From the NCBI GenBank assembly GCA_021773355.1, contig JAJFKE010000047.1, positions 124,001 to 188,000 on the forward strand: a stretch of 64,000 nt of DNA, written 5' to 3'. Within the stretch, counting starts at the first letter, position 1, and each line of letters begins with the position of its first letter. Shown here piece after piece: positions 44,816-55,797 of the stretch. The DNA comes from Gammaproteobacteria bacterium. GTDB taxonomy: Bacteria > Pseudomonadota > Gammaproteobacteria > Pseudomonadales > Pseudohongiellaceae. The notes under the pieces were generated by a model. It searched no databases and was not told where the DNA came from. It was given only the letters and a program-made list of their open reading frames with translations. The position numbers and the translations under genes are program-made.

Positions 44816-47491
44816 CTAAAAGCCATTTCCAACTGTAAAATCGAAACTCTTTGTATCGTCTCCATCTTTTCCAAATGGCTTCGCCACATAAAATGTGAGC
44901 GGACCGAAAGGAGAAATATAGGTGACGCTGATACCAGCGGAATATCTAAATTCACCGAAATCGAAATCCGTACAGTTTTTCAGCAGTGTCTGCCGTTCTG
45001 TACAATTAGACGAAAACACATTTCCTGCATCAATAAAGAAAGCCGATCGTACTTGCCCAGACTGCTCTATAAATGGCAGTGGAAATAACAGCTCCAATGT
45101 CGCAGTGGCCAGTATATTACCACCAAAACTGTCAAAATCCTCATCCAGAAAGAAATTTTGTACGGCCAGCGCTATGTCCTGATTTCCACTGGCGTCCAGC
45201 ACCGGCTGGCCATTTTCGTCAAATAGAGGAACTGTTTCATAGCCCACATCTCGGTTGAAACCAACAGCGGAACCATCTTCGCGGCGCTGGATTTCGCCGT
45301 TCTCATCGCGCAGAAGAGTGAGCCCAAAATCAGTAAGATATCGCGCTCCAGGGGTACTCTGCGGGCCCAGGCTGTTTTCTTCGAAGCCACGGACGACACC
45401 TGAGGACTGCAGACCGCCGGCGAAATAATTATTAAAGAACGGAAGCTCGGTAGTATCACCATAACCGATGCCATAACCCAGATTCGTCCTCAAGCCAACT
45501 ACCCAACTCTGATCGCGAGTGAGCGGCCAATACATCTGATTGTTGTAATTGATGCTCGCATATTGCAAATCACTACCCGGCAAGGTTACTTCGAGACCCA
45601 CGCTATGAAGTGTTCCATTAGTAGCCATTTGGCCTCGATTTAGAGTATTTCGAAACCAGTTTCCAGTGATTGTGAAATTATCGAAAGTATCGCCAAATTT
45701 ATCCACGAAACCCTTTTCAGGATTCGATTGCAACTGCAGGGGACTAAGATTGGATACGTCTCCTAATACGGCATCGACTACCGGGCCATCAAAAGCATTC
45801 GCATTTGCTGGTGTAATTACGTATTTATCAATACCTTCGAAAAAGGTTGGACTGGAAACAATTTCTTGCACAGAACCTAGGCCCGCACTCAATTCTGTAT
45901 GAGTGTAACCAAAATCAAAACCTAGTAGTTCAATTTCGCTCAGGGGATAGCTAAAGCTAAAAGAGCCACCAAATGAAGAGGTGTTGAAATCGGATACATT
46001 GAAAGGTGATTCAATTTTTTGGGCAAACAGGTTAAATCCTCGACTCACCCCATCCGCAGTGAAGTAAGGATCGAGGTATTGAAAGTTCAAGCCGGTTTGA
46101 AAACGACTCTTATTGATACCAATGCCTACTGTTTTACCCGTTCCTAAAAAGTTTTGCGCCTGCAGGCTGGAACTGATGAAAAAATTGCCGTTGCCGCCGG
46201 TTCCTACTTGGAGACTAATCGCACCAAAATTCTGTTCTAATACATCGTAGTTGACGTCGATCTGATCTTCTGTGCCAGCTACTTCCAAGGTGTCCACTTC
46301 GACAGTTTCAAAATAACCTAGTCGTTCCAGCCTTATCTTCGATTGTTCTATTTGCAAACTTGATGCTGGCGCCGATTCGAGTTGTCGCATCTCTCGTCTT
46401 AGAACATCATCTGCGGTTGATGTGTTGCCTGCGAAGTTTATTCGATTAACGTAAGTACGATTTCCTGGCTCAATAAAAAATGTAACATCGACCGTCTGAT
46501 CTTCTTCGTTGACTTCCGGTACACCGGTAGCCTCAGCAAAGGCGTAGCCTAGATTACCGAGAAACTGCACCATGATTTCTTCCGTACCGGTAACCAAGCC
46601 TTGAGAATAAATTTGTCCCGGACGCACGAATACAGCGGCGCGCAGCAAATCTTCAGCATCCACAAGGTCGCCGGCAAGATCGACTTCGTTAATAGTGAAC
46701 AAATCCCCTTCGTTTACATTAACGGTTATATAGACTTCTTTTCGATCGGGTGTGATGGAGATAGGTGTTGAATCGATATTGAATTCGACATAGCCATTGT
46801 CGAGGTAGAAAGATTCGAGGCGTTCCAAGTCACCAGAAAACTGTTCGCGAGAATAGCGATCGCGCCTACTAAGAAAAAGATACCAAGGCTTGGTACCAAG
46901 TTCGAACAAGCCAAACAGGTCTTCTTCGCTGAAAGCTTCGTTGCCAACAATATTTATATGACGTATTCGGGATTCTTCACCTTCATTAATATTGAGGCTG
47001 ATTGCCACACGGTTTCGAGGCAACTCTTCCACTTCAATCTCAACCGCAGCCCCATAGCGACCCCTCGAAGAATAGACGTCTTGTATTCCTTGTCGAATAA
47101 CTTCAAGCGCTGCACGTGTAAAAATTTGGCCTTCTGCAATGTCGGCGGTCGCCATGTTCTCGATAATGTCCTCAGTCTCGAGAACGCTATTTCCTTCTAT
47201 TGTAATTTCAGCAACCGACGGCCGCTCCAAGACGGTGATTACCAGAATGTTTCCTTCACGAGATACTTCAATCTCATCGAAATATTCAGACTGGGATAAC
47301 TCGCGAATAATTTGTGCCGAGGTGCCGGCGGTAACTTCATCACCGATACCCACAGGCAACAGGTTGTAGATTATTCCGGGTGATATGCGTTGATAGCCAT
47401 CGACAATAATATCGGCTATTACGAATTCTTGGGCGTTGAGGGACTTTGAAATTCCAAAAGCCACCAACAAACAAAAAATAACTTTTTTCAT
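44816..47491 (-). CDS. bamA: Outer membrane assembly factor BamA
   Basis: FVIADIIVDGYQRISPGIIYNLLPVGIGD; POTRA repeats; SGVVRGFEENSLGPQ (VRGF motif); C-term TFYVAKPFGKDGDDTKSFDFTVGNGF. Confidence 0.96.
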   Translation of the reverse strand: MKKVIFCLLVAFGISKSLNAQEFVIADIIVDGYQRISPGIIYNLLPVGIGDEVTAGTSAQIIRELSQSEYFDEIEVSREGNILVITVLERPSVAEITIEGNSVLETEDIIENMATADIAEGQIFTRAALEVIRQGIQDVYSSRGRYGAAVEIEVEELPRNRVAISLNINEGEESRIRHINIVGNEAFSEEDLFGLFELGTKPWYLFLSRRDRYSREQFSGDLERLESFYLDNGYVEFNIDSTPISITPDRKEVYITVNVNEGDLFTINEVDLAGDLVDAEDLLRAAVFVRPGQIYSQGLVTGTEEIMVQFLGNLGYAFAEATGVPEVNEEDQTVDVTFFIEPGNRTYVNRINFAGNTSTADDVLRREMRQLESAPASSLQIEQSKIRLERLGYFETVEVDTLEVAGTEDQIDVNYDVLEQNFGAISLQVGTGGNGNFFISSSLQAQNFLGTGKTVGIGINKSRFQTGLNFQYLDPYFTADGVSRGFNLFAQKIESPFNVSDFNTSSFGGSFSFSYPLSEIELLGFDFGYTHTELSAGLGSVQEIVSSPTFFEGIDKYVITPANANAFDGPVVDAVLGDVSNLSPLQLQSNPEKGFVDKFGDTFDNFTITGNWFRNTLNRGQMATNGTLHSVGLEVTLPGSDLQYASINYNNQMYWPLTRDQSWVVGLRTNLGYGIGYGDTTELPFFNNYFAGGLQSSGVVRGFEENSLGPQSTPGARYLTDFGLTLLRDENGEIQRREDGSAVGFNRDVGYETVPLFDENGQPVLDASGNQDIALAVQNFFLDEDFDSFGGNILATATLELLFPLPFIEQSGQVRSAFFIDAGNVFSSNCTERQTLLKNCTDFDFGEFRYSAGISVTYISPFGPLTFYVAKPFGKDGDDTKSFDFTVGNGF

Positions 47492-47576
47492 TTGCGCTGC
47501 ATTCTCAATTTATTGTGTAACTTGGCGGCGAGTTATAAATATTTTCTTCTATTATTTCTTCGTACAATTATCGATT

Positions 47577-48968
47577 TCACAACAATCGATTTACGTCATT
47601 GTAAATAGCTAAAACCATAATGCCTGAAATCAGCAACAATCCTAGTTGCAGACCAAAGGCTTGAATTCTCTCCGGCACCGGGCGTCTTATAACTGCCTCG
47701 ATCGCGTAATAAAGCAGATGACCACCATCCAATACAGGAATCGGTAGCAAATTAAGCACCCCTAAAGAAATACTTAACAAGGCTAAAAAACCTAAATAAA
47801 CATGGAGACCGTATGAAGCTGTCTCTCCTGCCACCTGTGCAATCGTTATCGGCCCGTTAATATTTTTTATTGAAATTAAGCCAACAACCATTTTCTTTAC
47901 GGAATCAAGTACAAAGACCGACTTGTCCCAAGTCTCTTGCAAAGCTGGTTGCACTGCAGAAATTACATTGTAATTTACCTGTCGCTGCATCTCAGGCGGC
48001 AGCAATTCCGCCAAAGTGGTTTCTTTTACATAGGCTCCAATACTGCCTATTTCGGTGCCATCTTCTAAAATTGCTGCTGTCGGTCGCAAGCGTAAGTCTG
48101 TTTCGATTCCACCACGTTTGACCACTACATTCAGCGTGAGTTCCGGACTGGTTCTTATAACCTCGACCCAGTGAGTCCAGCCACGTATGAGGTGGCCATC
48201 TACCGCAACGATTTCATCACCCGCTAACAATCCAGCGGCCTGTGCAGCACCGCCGGGGACCAGACTGGCTATTATCGCCGGAATCTCGAATTGAATAATG
48301 CCTAAATCAGCCACCGGATTCGGTGCCGTTTCTGCTCCCATCCAGGCATCGATTGGCAATATTATTTCACGCAGACTACTGGAATCAGCCGGATCCACAG
48401 TCAGAGAAATAGTGCCAGTCTCTCCAAGGCGCGCAAGCATTTGCAGGCTAACTTGCTGCCAGATTATAGTTTCCTGACCATCAACCGCTAAAATTTCATC
48501 GCCTGCTCGCAATCCTGCACGATCAGCGACTGAATCCTCAATGACGTTATTGACAACCGGTGCTATCCCAGAAATTCCATAGGTAATATTGATTAACCAA
48601 AATACAAATATTGCCAACAGGAAATTCGCGATGGGTCCTGCGGCGACGATTGCCATTCTCTGCCATAGTGGTTTACAGGCGAAGGAGAGGTGCTTCTGAC
48701 TCGCTGGAACAGAGCTACTGTCAGTGACAGTGGTATCTTCCTGCCCCAGCATTTTCACGTAACCGCCTAGTGGAATCGGTGCGATAACATACTCCACACC
48801 GTCCTTGCCTATCCAGCTTTTGGCAGCCTTGCCAAAGCCGATGGAGAAGCGCAATACCTTTACTCCACAGCGCCTGGCAACCCAAAAATGACCAAATTCG
48901 TGGATTGTCACCAATATGCCCAGTGTAACCAACAGGGCCAATACGCTTATTATAATTTCAAGTATCAT
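47577..48968 (-). CDS. rseP: RIP metalloprotease RseP
   Basis: ILVTIHEFGHFWVARRCGVKVLRFSIGFGK; two PDZ regions; LLPIPVLDGGHLLYYAIE. Confidence 0.96.
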   Translation of the reverse strand: MILEIIISVLALLVTLGILVTIHEFGHFWVARRCGVKVLRFSIGFGKAAKSWIGKDGVEYVIAPIPLGGYVKMLGQEDTTVTDSSSVPASQKHLSFACKPLWQRMAIVAAGPIANFLLAIFVFWLINITYGISGIAPVVNNVIEDSVADRAGLRAGDEILAVDGQETIIWQQVSLQMLARLGETGTISLTVDPADSSSLREIILPIDAWMGAETAPNPVADLGIIQFEIPAIIASLVPGGAAQAAGLLAGDEIVAVDGHLIRGWTHWVEVIRTSPELTLNVVVKRGGIETDLRLRPTAAILEDGTEIGSIGAYVKETTLAELLPPEMQRQVNYNVISAVQPALQETWDKSVFVLDSVKKMVVGLISIKNINGPITIAQVAGETASYGLHVYLGFLALLSISLGVLNLLPIPVLDGGHLLYYAIEAVIRRPVPERIQAFGLQLGLLLISGIMVLAIYNDVNRLL

Positions 48969-48992
48969 GATGTTGCTTCAAGGTGATTCGCT

Positions 48993-50204
48993 TCAGACGC
49001 TGGCCCATTGAAATAATTCCTTTGATATCAGTTCGTTAGATAGTCTTCTTGCTTCTCGATCAAGGTCTTGAATAATAGCGAGACTTGGCGTCGCTTCACA
49101 AGGTATTTTCGACCTAACTGCCTCAATTATTAAGGGAATTTCAGTAAATCCGATTTCGCCTGCCAAAAAGGCCTCCACTGCCACCTCATTCGCCGCATTC
49201 AAGACCGCGGGCGCGCTGCCGCGCTCCTGCGCCGCTTCTATTCCGAGCCGCAGACAGGGAAATCTTGATAAATCTGGCGCAGAGAATTGCAATGGCTCCT
49301 GCGCAGTCAAGTCCAGTGCGGCCGCACCCGAGTTGATACGCTGTGGCCAGGCAAGGCCATAGGCAATGGGAATACGCATATCGGGGTTAGCCATTTGTGC
49401 AATCACCGAACCATCACCATAGTGCACCATTGAATGAACAATACTCTGCGGATGTATCAGCACTTCGACCTGAGAACAGTCAAGGTCGAACAGGTAACAG
49501 GCCTCAATAAATTCCAGCCCTTTATTCATCATGGTTGCTGAATCCACTGAAATCTTGCGACCCATGGACCATTTTGGATGGCGACAGGCTTGCTCTGGCG
49601 TAACCGAGGCAAGTTGCTCTAGAGGAGTATTGAGGAAGGGGCCACCCGATGCGGTGAGTACCACTTTGCGAATAAAACTATTCTCTCGCCTGTTAAGACT
49701 GTCTAGCGCAACAGGTAAACATTGAAAAATTGCATTATGTTCACTGTCGATTGGCAGTATTTCTGCGCCTGATTGCAACGCCGCCTGCTTTAGTAAATCT
49801 CCGGTCATGACCAGAGACTCCTTGTTTGCCAACAGAAGTCGCTTACCGCTGGTAACAGCCGCCAGTGTGGATTCCAAGCCCGCAGCACCTACTATGGCAG
49901 CCATAACAATATCGACTTCGCTATTGCTGGCGGCTTCTATCAATCCGGCCTCACCCACCAATACAGTAATGTTCAGATCGCTGGATGTTAATAAAGTGGT
50001 AAATTCAACAGCCGCCTCATCGCTGCCTACTACTGCAATTTTTGGTTTATATTTTTTACATTGCTGAAAAAGCAAATCGACGTTCTTCAATGCTGTTAGT
50101 GCATAGATATCGTATTGCGGATTCTCATCGATGACAGAAAGCGTACTACCACCGATTGAACCTGTAGAACCCAGAATGCTGATTTTACGAGTATTGTTAG
50201 TCAC
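48993..50204 (-). CDS. dxr: 1-deoxy-D-xylulose-5-phosphate reductoisomerase
   Basis: ISILGSTGSIGGSTLSVIDENPQYDIYALTA...LLANKESLVMTGDLL...PIDSEHNAIFQCLP...TASGGPFLNTP. Confidence 0.97.
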   Translation of the reverse strand: MTNNTRKISILGSTGSIGGSTLSVIDENPQYDIYALTALKNVDLLFQQCKKYKPKIAVVGSDEAAVEFTTLLTSSDLNITVLVGEAGLIEAASNSEVDIVMAAIVGAAGLESTLAAVTSGKRLLLANKESLVMTGDLLKQAALQSGAEILPIDSEHNAIFQCLPVALDSLNRRENSFIRKVVLTASGGPFLNTPLEQLASVTPEQACRHPKWSMGRKISVDSATMMNKGLEFIEACYLFDLDCSQVEVLIHPQSIVHSMVHYGDGSVIAQMANPDMRIPIAYGLAWPQRINSGAAALDLTAQEPLQFSAPDLSRFPCLRLGIEAAQERGSAPAVLNAANEVAVEAFLAGEIGFTEIPLIIEAVRSKIPCEATPSLAIIQDLDREARRLSNELISKELFQWASV

Positions 50205-50217
50205 GTTAAATTCTCAC

Positions 50218-51081
50218 CTAGGTACGACCACCGACAACAAACATCATCACCAGAACGAATAGCGGCGTAGCCGCTAGCAAGCCATCAACCCGATCGAGTA
50301 TGCCACCATGTCCGGGTAATAATGTCCCGCTGTCTTTAATGCCGCGGTTTCGCTTAAGCATGCTCTCGATGAGATCCCCTACTATACTAAAAAATGTCAA
50401 GCCCACAGCCAGAACGAGTAAGACAATAATTTCGAGCAACGATAAAGCCAGCAGGTAACGGTGCATCAACCAGATAAAACCGCTAGCGACGAGCAGACAA
50501 ACGAACATACCCCCCCAAACACCTTCCCAGGATTTCTTGGGGCTTAGTGCAGCCGCTAATTTTCTGGAACCGAAATTTACTCCAACGAAATAGGCACCAA
50601 TATCTACCGCAGCGACCAATATCACCAATGCCAGAACCAGATATCCCGAGGGCATCAAATACTTAAGGCTGACTATTCCAACGAAGGTGGGAATCAATAC
50701 CAACACTCCCATTAATGCTATTTTCGAATCATTATTCCAGAGCGAGCTATTTGCTGGATAACCTATAAGAAAAATGAGGGATAATAACCAGAACAACAGT
50801 CCAAGCAATAAGATCAAACTAGCTCGCAGCATATCTATACTCTGTGCCTCGGGCGCTATACCCAAGAGCAAAAAGCAGCCCACAAGCATCGCGCCGATGC
50901 TGGACAAATAGCTCAATTTGGCGCTGCCAGCCCCTAGTCCCACTAGCCCAGCCCATTCCCTAGCGGCTAACAGAATTATGGCGGAAGTAAAAATAGAAAA
51001 ATAAAAAGAAGACAATTGGGTGGTAGCGGCAATTAGAACCAACAATAGTAACACAGCGGTGATGACTCGTTGTTTTAACAC
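50218..51081 (-). CDS. cdsA: Phosphatidate cytidylyltransferase
   Basis: C-term FFSIVGDLIESMLKRNRGIKDSGTLLPGHGGILDRVDGLLAATPLF; multiple TM. Confidence 0.95.
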   Translation of the reverse strand: MLKQRVITAVLLLLVLIAATTQLSSFYFSIFTSAIILLAAREWAGLVGLGAGSAKLSYLSSIGAMLVGCFLLLGIAPEAQSIDMLRASLILLLGLLFWLLSLIFLIGYPANSSLWNNDSKIALMGVLVLIPTFVGIVSLKYLMPSGYLVLALVILVAAVDIGAYFVGVNFGSRKLAAALSPKKSWEGVWGGMFVCLLVASGFIWLMHRYLLALSLLEIIVLLVLAVGLTFFSIVGDLIESMLKRNRGIKDSGTLLPGHGGILDRVDGLLAATPLFVLVMMFVVGGRT

Positions 51082-51083
51082 TT

Positions 51084-51827
51084 TTATTCGTCCGAATATT
51101 CCTGCTCATCATGATTGCCGTAGCGTCGCTGCCTCTTTGCAAAATCATCTAATGCCAATTGGAACTGAACATCGTCAAAATCTGGCCAATAACAGTCGGT
51201 AAAATACAATTCGGTGTAGGCAAATTGCCAGAGCAGAAAGTTACTTAAGCGACGCTCGCCTCCGGTACGAATACATAAATCAGGATCCGGATAGCCGCTA
51301 ATACTTGTGTACCTTTGAACAAGATCTACATCAATCGAATCTTTCGATATCGCTCCAGCTGCCACTTCGTTCACTATTTTTGAAACAGCGTTTGATATAT
51401 CCCAACGCCCACCATAGTCTGCCGCTACGATCACAGTAGTACCAGTATTATTCTGAGTAAGTTCTTCTACCTCGTGCATATTCTTCTGTAGCTTTTGTGA
51501 AAAGCTATCACGATTCCCGATGAACTGAAGCCGTACGTTGTGTTTGTGCAATTGATTAATTTCTTTGCGTTTTAACACAGATAGAAAGAGCGCCATTAGA
51601 CCCTGAACTTCCTGTCGCGGGCGCAGCCAGTTTTCACTGCTGAAGGCAAACAGTGTTAGGTATTTGATGTTCCGGGATAGGCAGGAATTAACAATTTCAC
51701 GAGCCGCTTCGGCACCGTAGCGATGGCCGGACTTGGCAGGCATTCCTCGTGCCTTTGCCCAGCGATTATTACCATCCATGATTATGGCTATGTGTTGAGG
51801 TATATCTGGATCCGTATCAGGTGTCAT
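51084..51827 (-). CDS. uppS: Isoprenyl (undecaprenyl) diphosphate synthase
   Basis: HIAIIMDGNNRWAKARGMPAKSGHRYGAEAAREIV...PDLCIRTGGERRLSNFLLWQFAYTELYF. Confidence 0.97.
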   Translation of the reverse strand: MTPDTDPDIPQHIAIIMDGNNRWAKARGMPAKSGHRYGAEAAREIVNSCLSRNIKYLTLFAFSSENWLRPRQEVQGLMALFLSVLKRKEINQLHKHNVRLQFIGNRDSFSQKLQKNMHEVEELTQNNTGTTVIVAADYGGRWDISNAVSKIVNEVAAGAISKDSIDVDLVQRYTSISGYPDPDLCIRTGGERRLSNFLLWQFAYTELYFTDCYWPDFDDVQFQLALDDFAKRQRRYGNHDEQEYSDE

Positions 51828-51914
51828 TAACAGTTACCACGTCCCCAGCGACTACCCGAAGCCAATATAGATTTAATCAGAGGCTCCTTAATTTATATTC
51901 GACCTTATTGCCTT

Positions 51915-52472
51915 TTAAAATGACAATAAATCGGTTTCCTTGGCCTGATAGGATGACTCGACTAGCGCAACATATTTGTCAGTGATTTTTTGAACCTGAT
52001 CTTCGGCTCTACGCAACTCATCTTCGCTAATTTCTTTTTCTTTTTCGAGCTCTTTTAAATCTGAGTTCGCGTCACGACGAATATTCCTAATTGCTATCCT
52101 GGTATTTTCGGCTTCTGACTTGGCCTGCTTAGTATATTCCCTGCGGGTTTCTTCCGTAAGCGGAGCCATTGGGACACGCAGCGTGTCGCCGTTATTCGAG
52201 GGATTAAGACCCAAGTCCGATTTCATGATTGCTTTTTCTATCTCGCCTATCAATGGTTTTTCCCAGGGAGAGATAATCAGGGATCGACCATCTTCTACAT
52301 TGATATTTGCTAATTGATTTAGCGGCGTATCGGTTCCGTAGTAAGAGACCGTTACACTGTCCAGAATGCTAGGATGTGCCCTTCCGGTTCTGATCTTTTT
52401 AAACGCGTCATCCAGAGAGCCAATACTTTTCTGCATTCTCTCTTCGGTGTCGGCTACAATTTCATTGATCAT
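51915..52472 (-). CDS. frr: Ribosome recycling factor
   Basis: ERMQKSIGSLDDAFKKIRTGRAHPSILDSVTVSYYGTDTPLNQLANINVEDGRSLIISPWE. Confidence 0.97.
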   Translation of the reverse strand: MINEIVADTEERMQKSIGSLDDAFKKIRTGRAHPSILDSVTVSYYGTDTPLNQLANINVEDGRSLIISPWEKPLIGEIEKAIMKSDLGLNPSNNGDTLRVPMAPLTEETRREYTKQAKSEAENTRIAIRNIRRDANSDLKELEKEKEISEDELRRAEDQVQKITDKYVALVESSYQAKETDLLSF

Positions 52473-52563
52473 GTTTTAACTCCAGTGCCTTAGCCGAACA
52501 TCTATTCGAGGCTAATGCCATTCTTTTCGACTTTTACACTACACCACTTGCTGAATACTCGAA

Positions 52564-53283
52564 TCACTGAATAAGGGTACCGTCGGGCTTACCCATTACG
52601 TTGTTAAGCAAGGCCCCAGGTGTATTCATATTGAACACTTTAATAGGAACCTGATGGTCACGACTCAAACAAATGGCGGTCAAATCCATAACGCCGAGTT
52701 TTTTCTCAATGACTTCATCGTAACTTAAGGTATCGTACTTAACTGCATCGGTATTTTTCTCTGGATCAGAGGAGTATACGCCATCGACCTTTGTTGCCTT
52801 TAGAATGAGATCGGCGTCGATCTCGATTCCGCGCAAGCAGGCGGCAGAGTCTGTTGTGAAAAATGGATTTCCAGTACCAGCGGAAAAAATGACCACATCA
52901 CCAGAATTTAAATGACGGATAGCAGTACGACGATCATAGTGTTCGACTACGCCGCTCATTGGTATAGCGGACATCACACGAGTCGCAATGCTCGCTCTTT
53001 CGAGGGCATCACGCATCGCTAGCGCATTCATTACAGTCGCCAACATCCCCATATGATCGCCAGTGACTCTTTCCATACCGGCTTCATGCAGGGCGGCACC
53101 ACGAAACAGATTACCGCCACCAATTACCAGACCAATCTGTACGCCCAGGCCAACCAATTGCCCTATTTCAACAGCCATGCGATCAAGCACTTTAGGATCG
53201 ATACCAAAATCGGCTTCGCCGGTGAGTGCCTCACCGCTCAACTTTAACAAAATACGATTGTACTTACGTTCCTTATTCGGCAT
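52564..53283 (-). CDS. pyrH: UMP kinase
   Basis: [56 protein letters not shown]. Confidence 0.97.
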   Translation of the reverse strand: MPNKERKYNRILLKLSGEALTGEADFGIDPKVLDRMAVEIGQLVGLGVQIGLVIGGGNLFRGAALHEAGMERVTGDHMGMLATVMNALAMRDALERASIATRVMSAIPMSGVVEHYDRRTAIRHLNSGDVVIFSAGTGNPFFTTDSAACLRGIEIDADLILKATKVDGVYSSDPEKNTDAVKYDTLSYDEVIEKKLGVMDLTAICLSRDHQVPIKVFNMNTPGALLNNVMGKPDGTLIQ

Positions 53284-53312
53284 GTTCTGCTTATTCCTGC
53301 TTGGCTTCGTGT

Positions 53313-54191
53313 TTAGGAGCCTTTGACTTGAGCGGCTACCTCATCGGCAAAATCGACATCATCTTTTTCGATGCCTTCACCTACCTCAAAACGCACAAAT
53401 TGTACAACATCGGCTCCAGCTTCGGTCAGCCATTTACCCACAGTTAAATCCGGCTCTTTGACGAAGGGCTGTTCCAGCAAGCTCACTGCAGCGACGAATT
53501 TACGTAATCTGCCAGTGATCATTTTTTCGATAATTTCTTCTGGTTTGCCGCTCTCTCGCGCCTGCGCAGAATATATTTCTGATTCTTTGGCTAACTCACC
53601 CTCAGGCACATCTTCGGCACGAACAACCAGTGGATTCACAGCTGCCACGTGCATTGCTATGTCACGTGCCAGAGACTCATCTCCACCGGTAATAGATATT
53701 AATACAGCAATACGGTTATTGCTGTGCACATAGCTTTCAACTATACCTTGATTCGCATCGGCAAACTTCAGGCGCTCAATTCTTCGCAGATTGCAATTCT
53801 CACCAATCTTTTGCACCAATGCCTGACGCGCTTCTTCCAAACCGCCATCTAGTAGTCCCGCAACATCGGCCTCGCTATTTGAATAAGCTAGCTCAAGAGC
53901 TTGTTGTGCAAAAGCAAGAAAATTCTCGTCCCTCGCCGCGAAATCGGTTTCGCTGTTTACTTCAACCACTACGCCGTAGTTTCCGTCTTGAGCAATCTTC
54001 GTCAGTACCACACCTTCAGCTGCAACCCGACTCGCTTTCTTTGCAGCTTTGACACCACTTGCCTTGCGCAAATCGTCTATTGCCTTTTCCATGTCGCCAT
54101 CAGCTTCGCTTAACGCTTTCTTACAATCCATCATGCCCAAGCCGGTTCTTTCCCGCAGTTCCTTAACCATGCCCGCTGTTATATTTGCCAT
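53313..54191 (-). CDS. tsf: Elongation factor Ts
   Basis: [60 protein letters not shown]. Confidence 0.97.
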   Translation of the reverse strand: MANITAGMVKELRERTGLGMMDCKKALSEADGDMEKAIDDLRKASGVKAAKKASRVAAEGVVLTKIAQDGNYGVVVEVNSETDFAARDENFLAFAQQALELAYSNSEADVAGLLDGGLEEARQALVQKIGENCNLRRIERLKFADANQGIVESYVHSNNRIAVLISITGGDESLARDIAMHVAAVNPLVVRAEDVPEGELAKESEIYSAQARESGKPEEIIEKMITGRLRKFVAAVSLLEQPFVKEPDLTVGKWLTEAGADVVQFVRFEVGEGIEKDDVDFADEVAAQVKGS

Positions 54192-54248
54192 CTTTGTTGC
54201 CTCTTTCTAATCACTTCGAAGAGCATACTCTTCAATTAAATCACCTGT

Positions 54249-54273
54249 AAAAAGGGGGCTATGCGCCCCCTTT
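54249..54273 (-). terminator. Intrinsic terminator/attenuator between rpsB and tsf
   Basis: Minus strand AAAGGGGGC-GCATA-GCCCCCTTTTT: GC-rich stem followed by a T-run, between rpsB stop and tsf start. Confidence 0.8.
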
Positions 54274-54335
54274 CACTAACTCTATTTTCACTACTGCTTA
54301 GCAGGGAATTCTGCGTAGCAGAAATGTGCCATGTG

Positions 54336-55424
54336 TTAGGATTCGGCCTCGTCAGCCTTTTTCTTGGCCGGTGCTTTTTTCTTAACAGCTGCTTTTTTCT
54401 TGGCAGGAGCCTTTTTCTTGGCCGGTGCCTTTTTGGCAGCAACTTTCTTGACTGCCTTAGCTTCAGCTTCGGGCGCTTGATCCGCCGCCGGCACAACAAC
54501 AGATTCTTCTGCCGCTGCTACCTCGACAACCTCAGCTGCCTCTGCAACTTCAGCTATCTCTGCGACTTCGGCTGTCTCTGCGACTGCCTCTGCAACTTCA
54601 GCGGCTTCTGCAATATCCTGCGGCTCAGCGCTGGCAGCCGACTCTTCCTCAGCCTCTGCTACAGGCGCTTCTTCCGTTGCCTCCGCCACTGCTTCCGCAT
54701 CATCCTCTATTTCGATGAATTCGCTATCGCTCCCAGCGGGGCCGTTCTTTGCACGCCCTTCTACACAGGCATCGGCAATAGCTTGTACATACAGCTGAAT
54801 CGCTCTAATCGCATCATCATTACCAGGAATCACGGTATTGACGCCTTCGGGGTTGCTATTAGTATCTACAACGCCGATTACTGGAATCCTTAGATTATTG
54901 GCTTCGGTTACTGCTATACGTTCATGATCTACATCGATCACAAACAGCGCATCGGGTAGTCCACCCATATCTTTTATACCGCCAATGCTGCGCTCAAGTT
55001 TTACCTTGGCTCGAGTACGCATCAACGCTTCTTTCTTGGTCAGACGGTTAAGTGTGCCATCAGTTTCCTGTAGCTCAAGATCTTTCAGGCGTTTTATTGA
55101 GCCACGAATTGTCTTGTAGTTGGTCAACATGCCGCCGAGCCAGCGATGGTTCACATAGGGCATGCCGGCGCGCTCTGCTTCTTGCTTGATAATTTTGCCA
55201 GCCGCTCTCTTGGTGCCCACGAATAGAATTTTCCTTTTCTTTTCAGCAAGATAGGAAACTTCTTCAAGTGCGGAATTGAGAGCAGGTACGGTGTGCTCGA
55301 GGTTGATGATGTGAATTTTGTTTCTGGCGCCAAATATGTATGGCTCCATTTTTGGGTTCCAATAGCGACACTGGTGCCCGAAATGAACTCCTGCACGGAG
55401 CATCTCTTTCATACTTACAGTCAT
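54336..55424 (-). CDS. rpsB: Ribosomal protein uS2 with ~134-aa low-complexity C-terminal extension
   Basis: [49 protein letters not shown]...; start set at ATG 55424; tail [24 protein letters not shown]...[35 protein letters not shown]. Confidence 0.95.
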   Translation of the reverse strand: MTVSMKEMLRAGVHFGHQCRYWNPKMEPYIFGARNKIHIINLEHTVPALNSALEEVSYLAEKKRKILFVGTKRAAGKIIKQEAERAGMPYVNHRWLGGMLTNYKTIRGSIKRLKDLELQETDGTLNRLTKKEALMRTRAKVKLERSIGGIKDMGGLPDALFVIDVDHERIAVTEANNLRIPVIGVVDTNSNPEGVNTVIPGNDDAIRAIQLYVQAIADACVEGRAKNGPAGSDSEFIEIEDDAEAVAEATEEAPVAEAEEESAASAEPQDIAEAAEVAEAVAETAEVAEIAEVAEAAEVVEVAAAEESVVVPAADQAPEAEAKAVKKVAAKKAPAKKKAPAKKKAAVKKKAPAKKKADEAES

Positions 55425-55797
55425 GTTGTATCCTTCGGTTTGGGTTAGGCCTCCATACACCCCATGGCTCAACCAATCTGAAAACTGCTCAGAGAGGCAC
55501 CCAGAACTCATGTGACGGTGCATGTGCGACGTTAATTAAAGTTAATGGGCTTTCGTAATTAATTCAAAACTCCTGAAAGTTTGGAGCCAGCAACGACGAA
55601 AACGCGCAGCTTTATACCACAATAGCGCGTCCACGGAAAGGAAATATCACTTCACCCGCCCTCGCAACGCCCATTTGGAGCTTGCTTCCGGTCGTTTCGG
55701 GCATGCCGCTATCCACTGTTACAAAGGGGGCTCCTGCTTTACAATAGCGGGCTTTTGTCGCTAGCGGCATAATCAACAGCAATTCATTGGTAGATTC

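Noticed and set aside
54261-54893. 210-aa Cys/Leu/Phe-rich plus-strand ORF
   Set aside because: Exact antisense of the Lys/Ala/Glu repeat tail of rpsB; codon-bias artefact.
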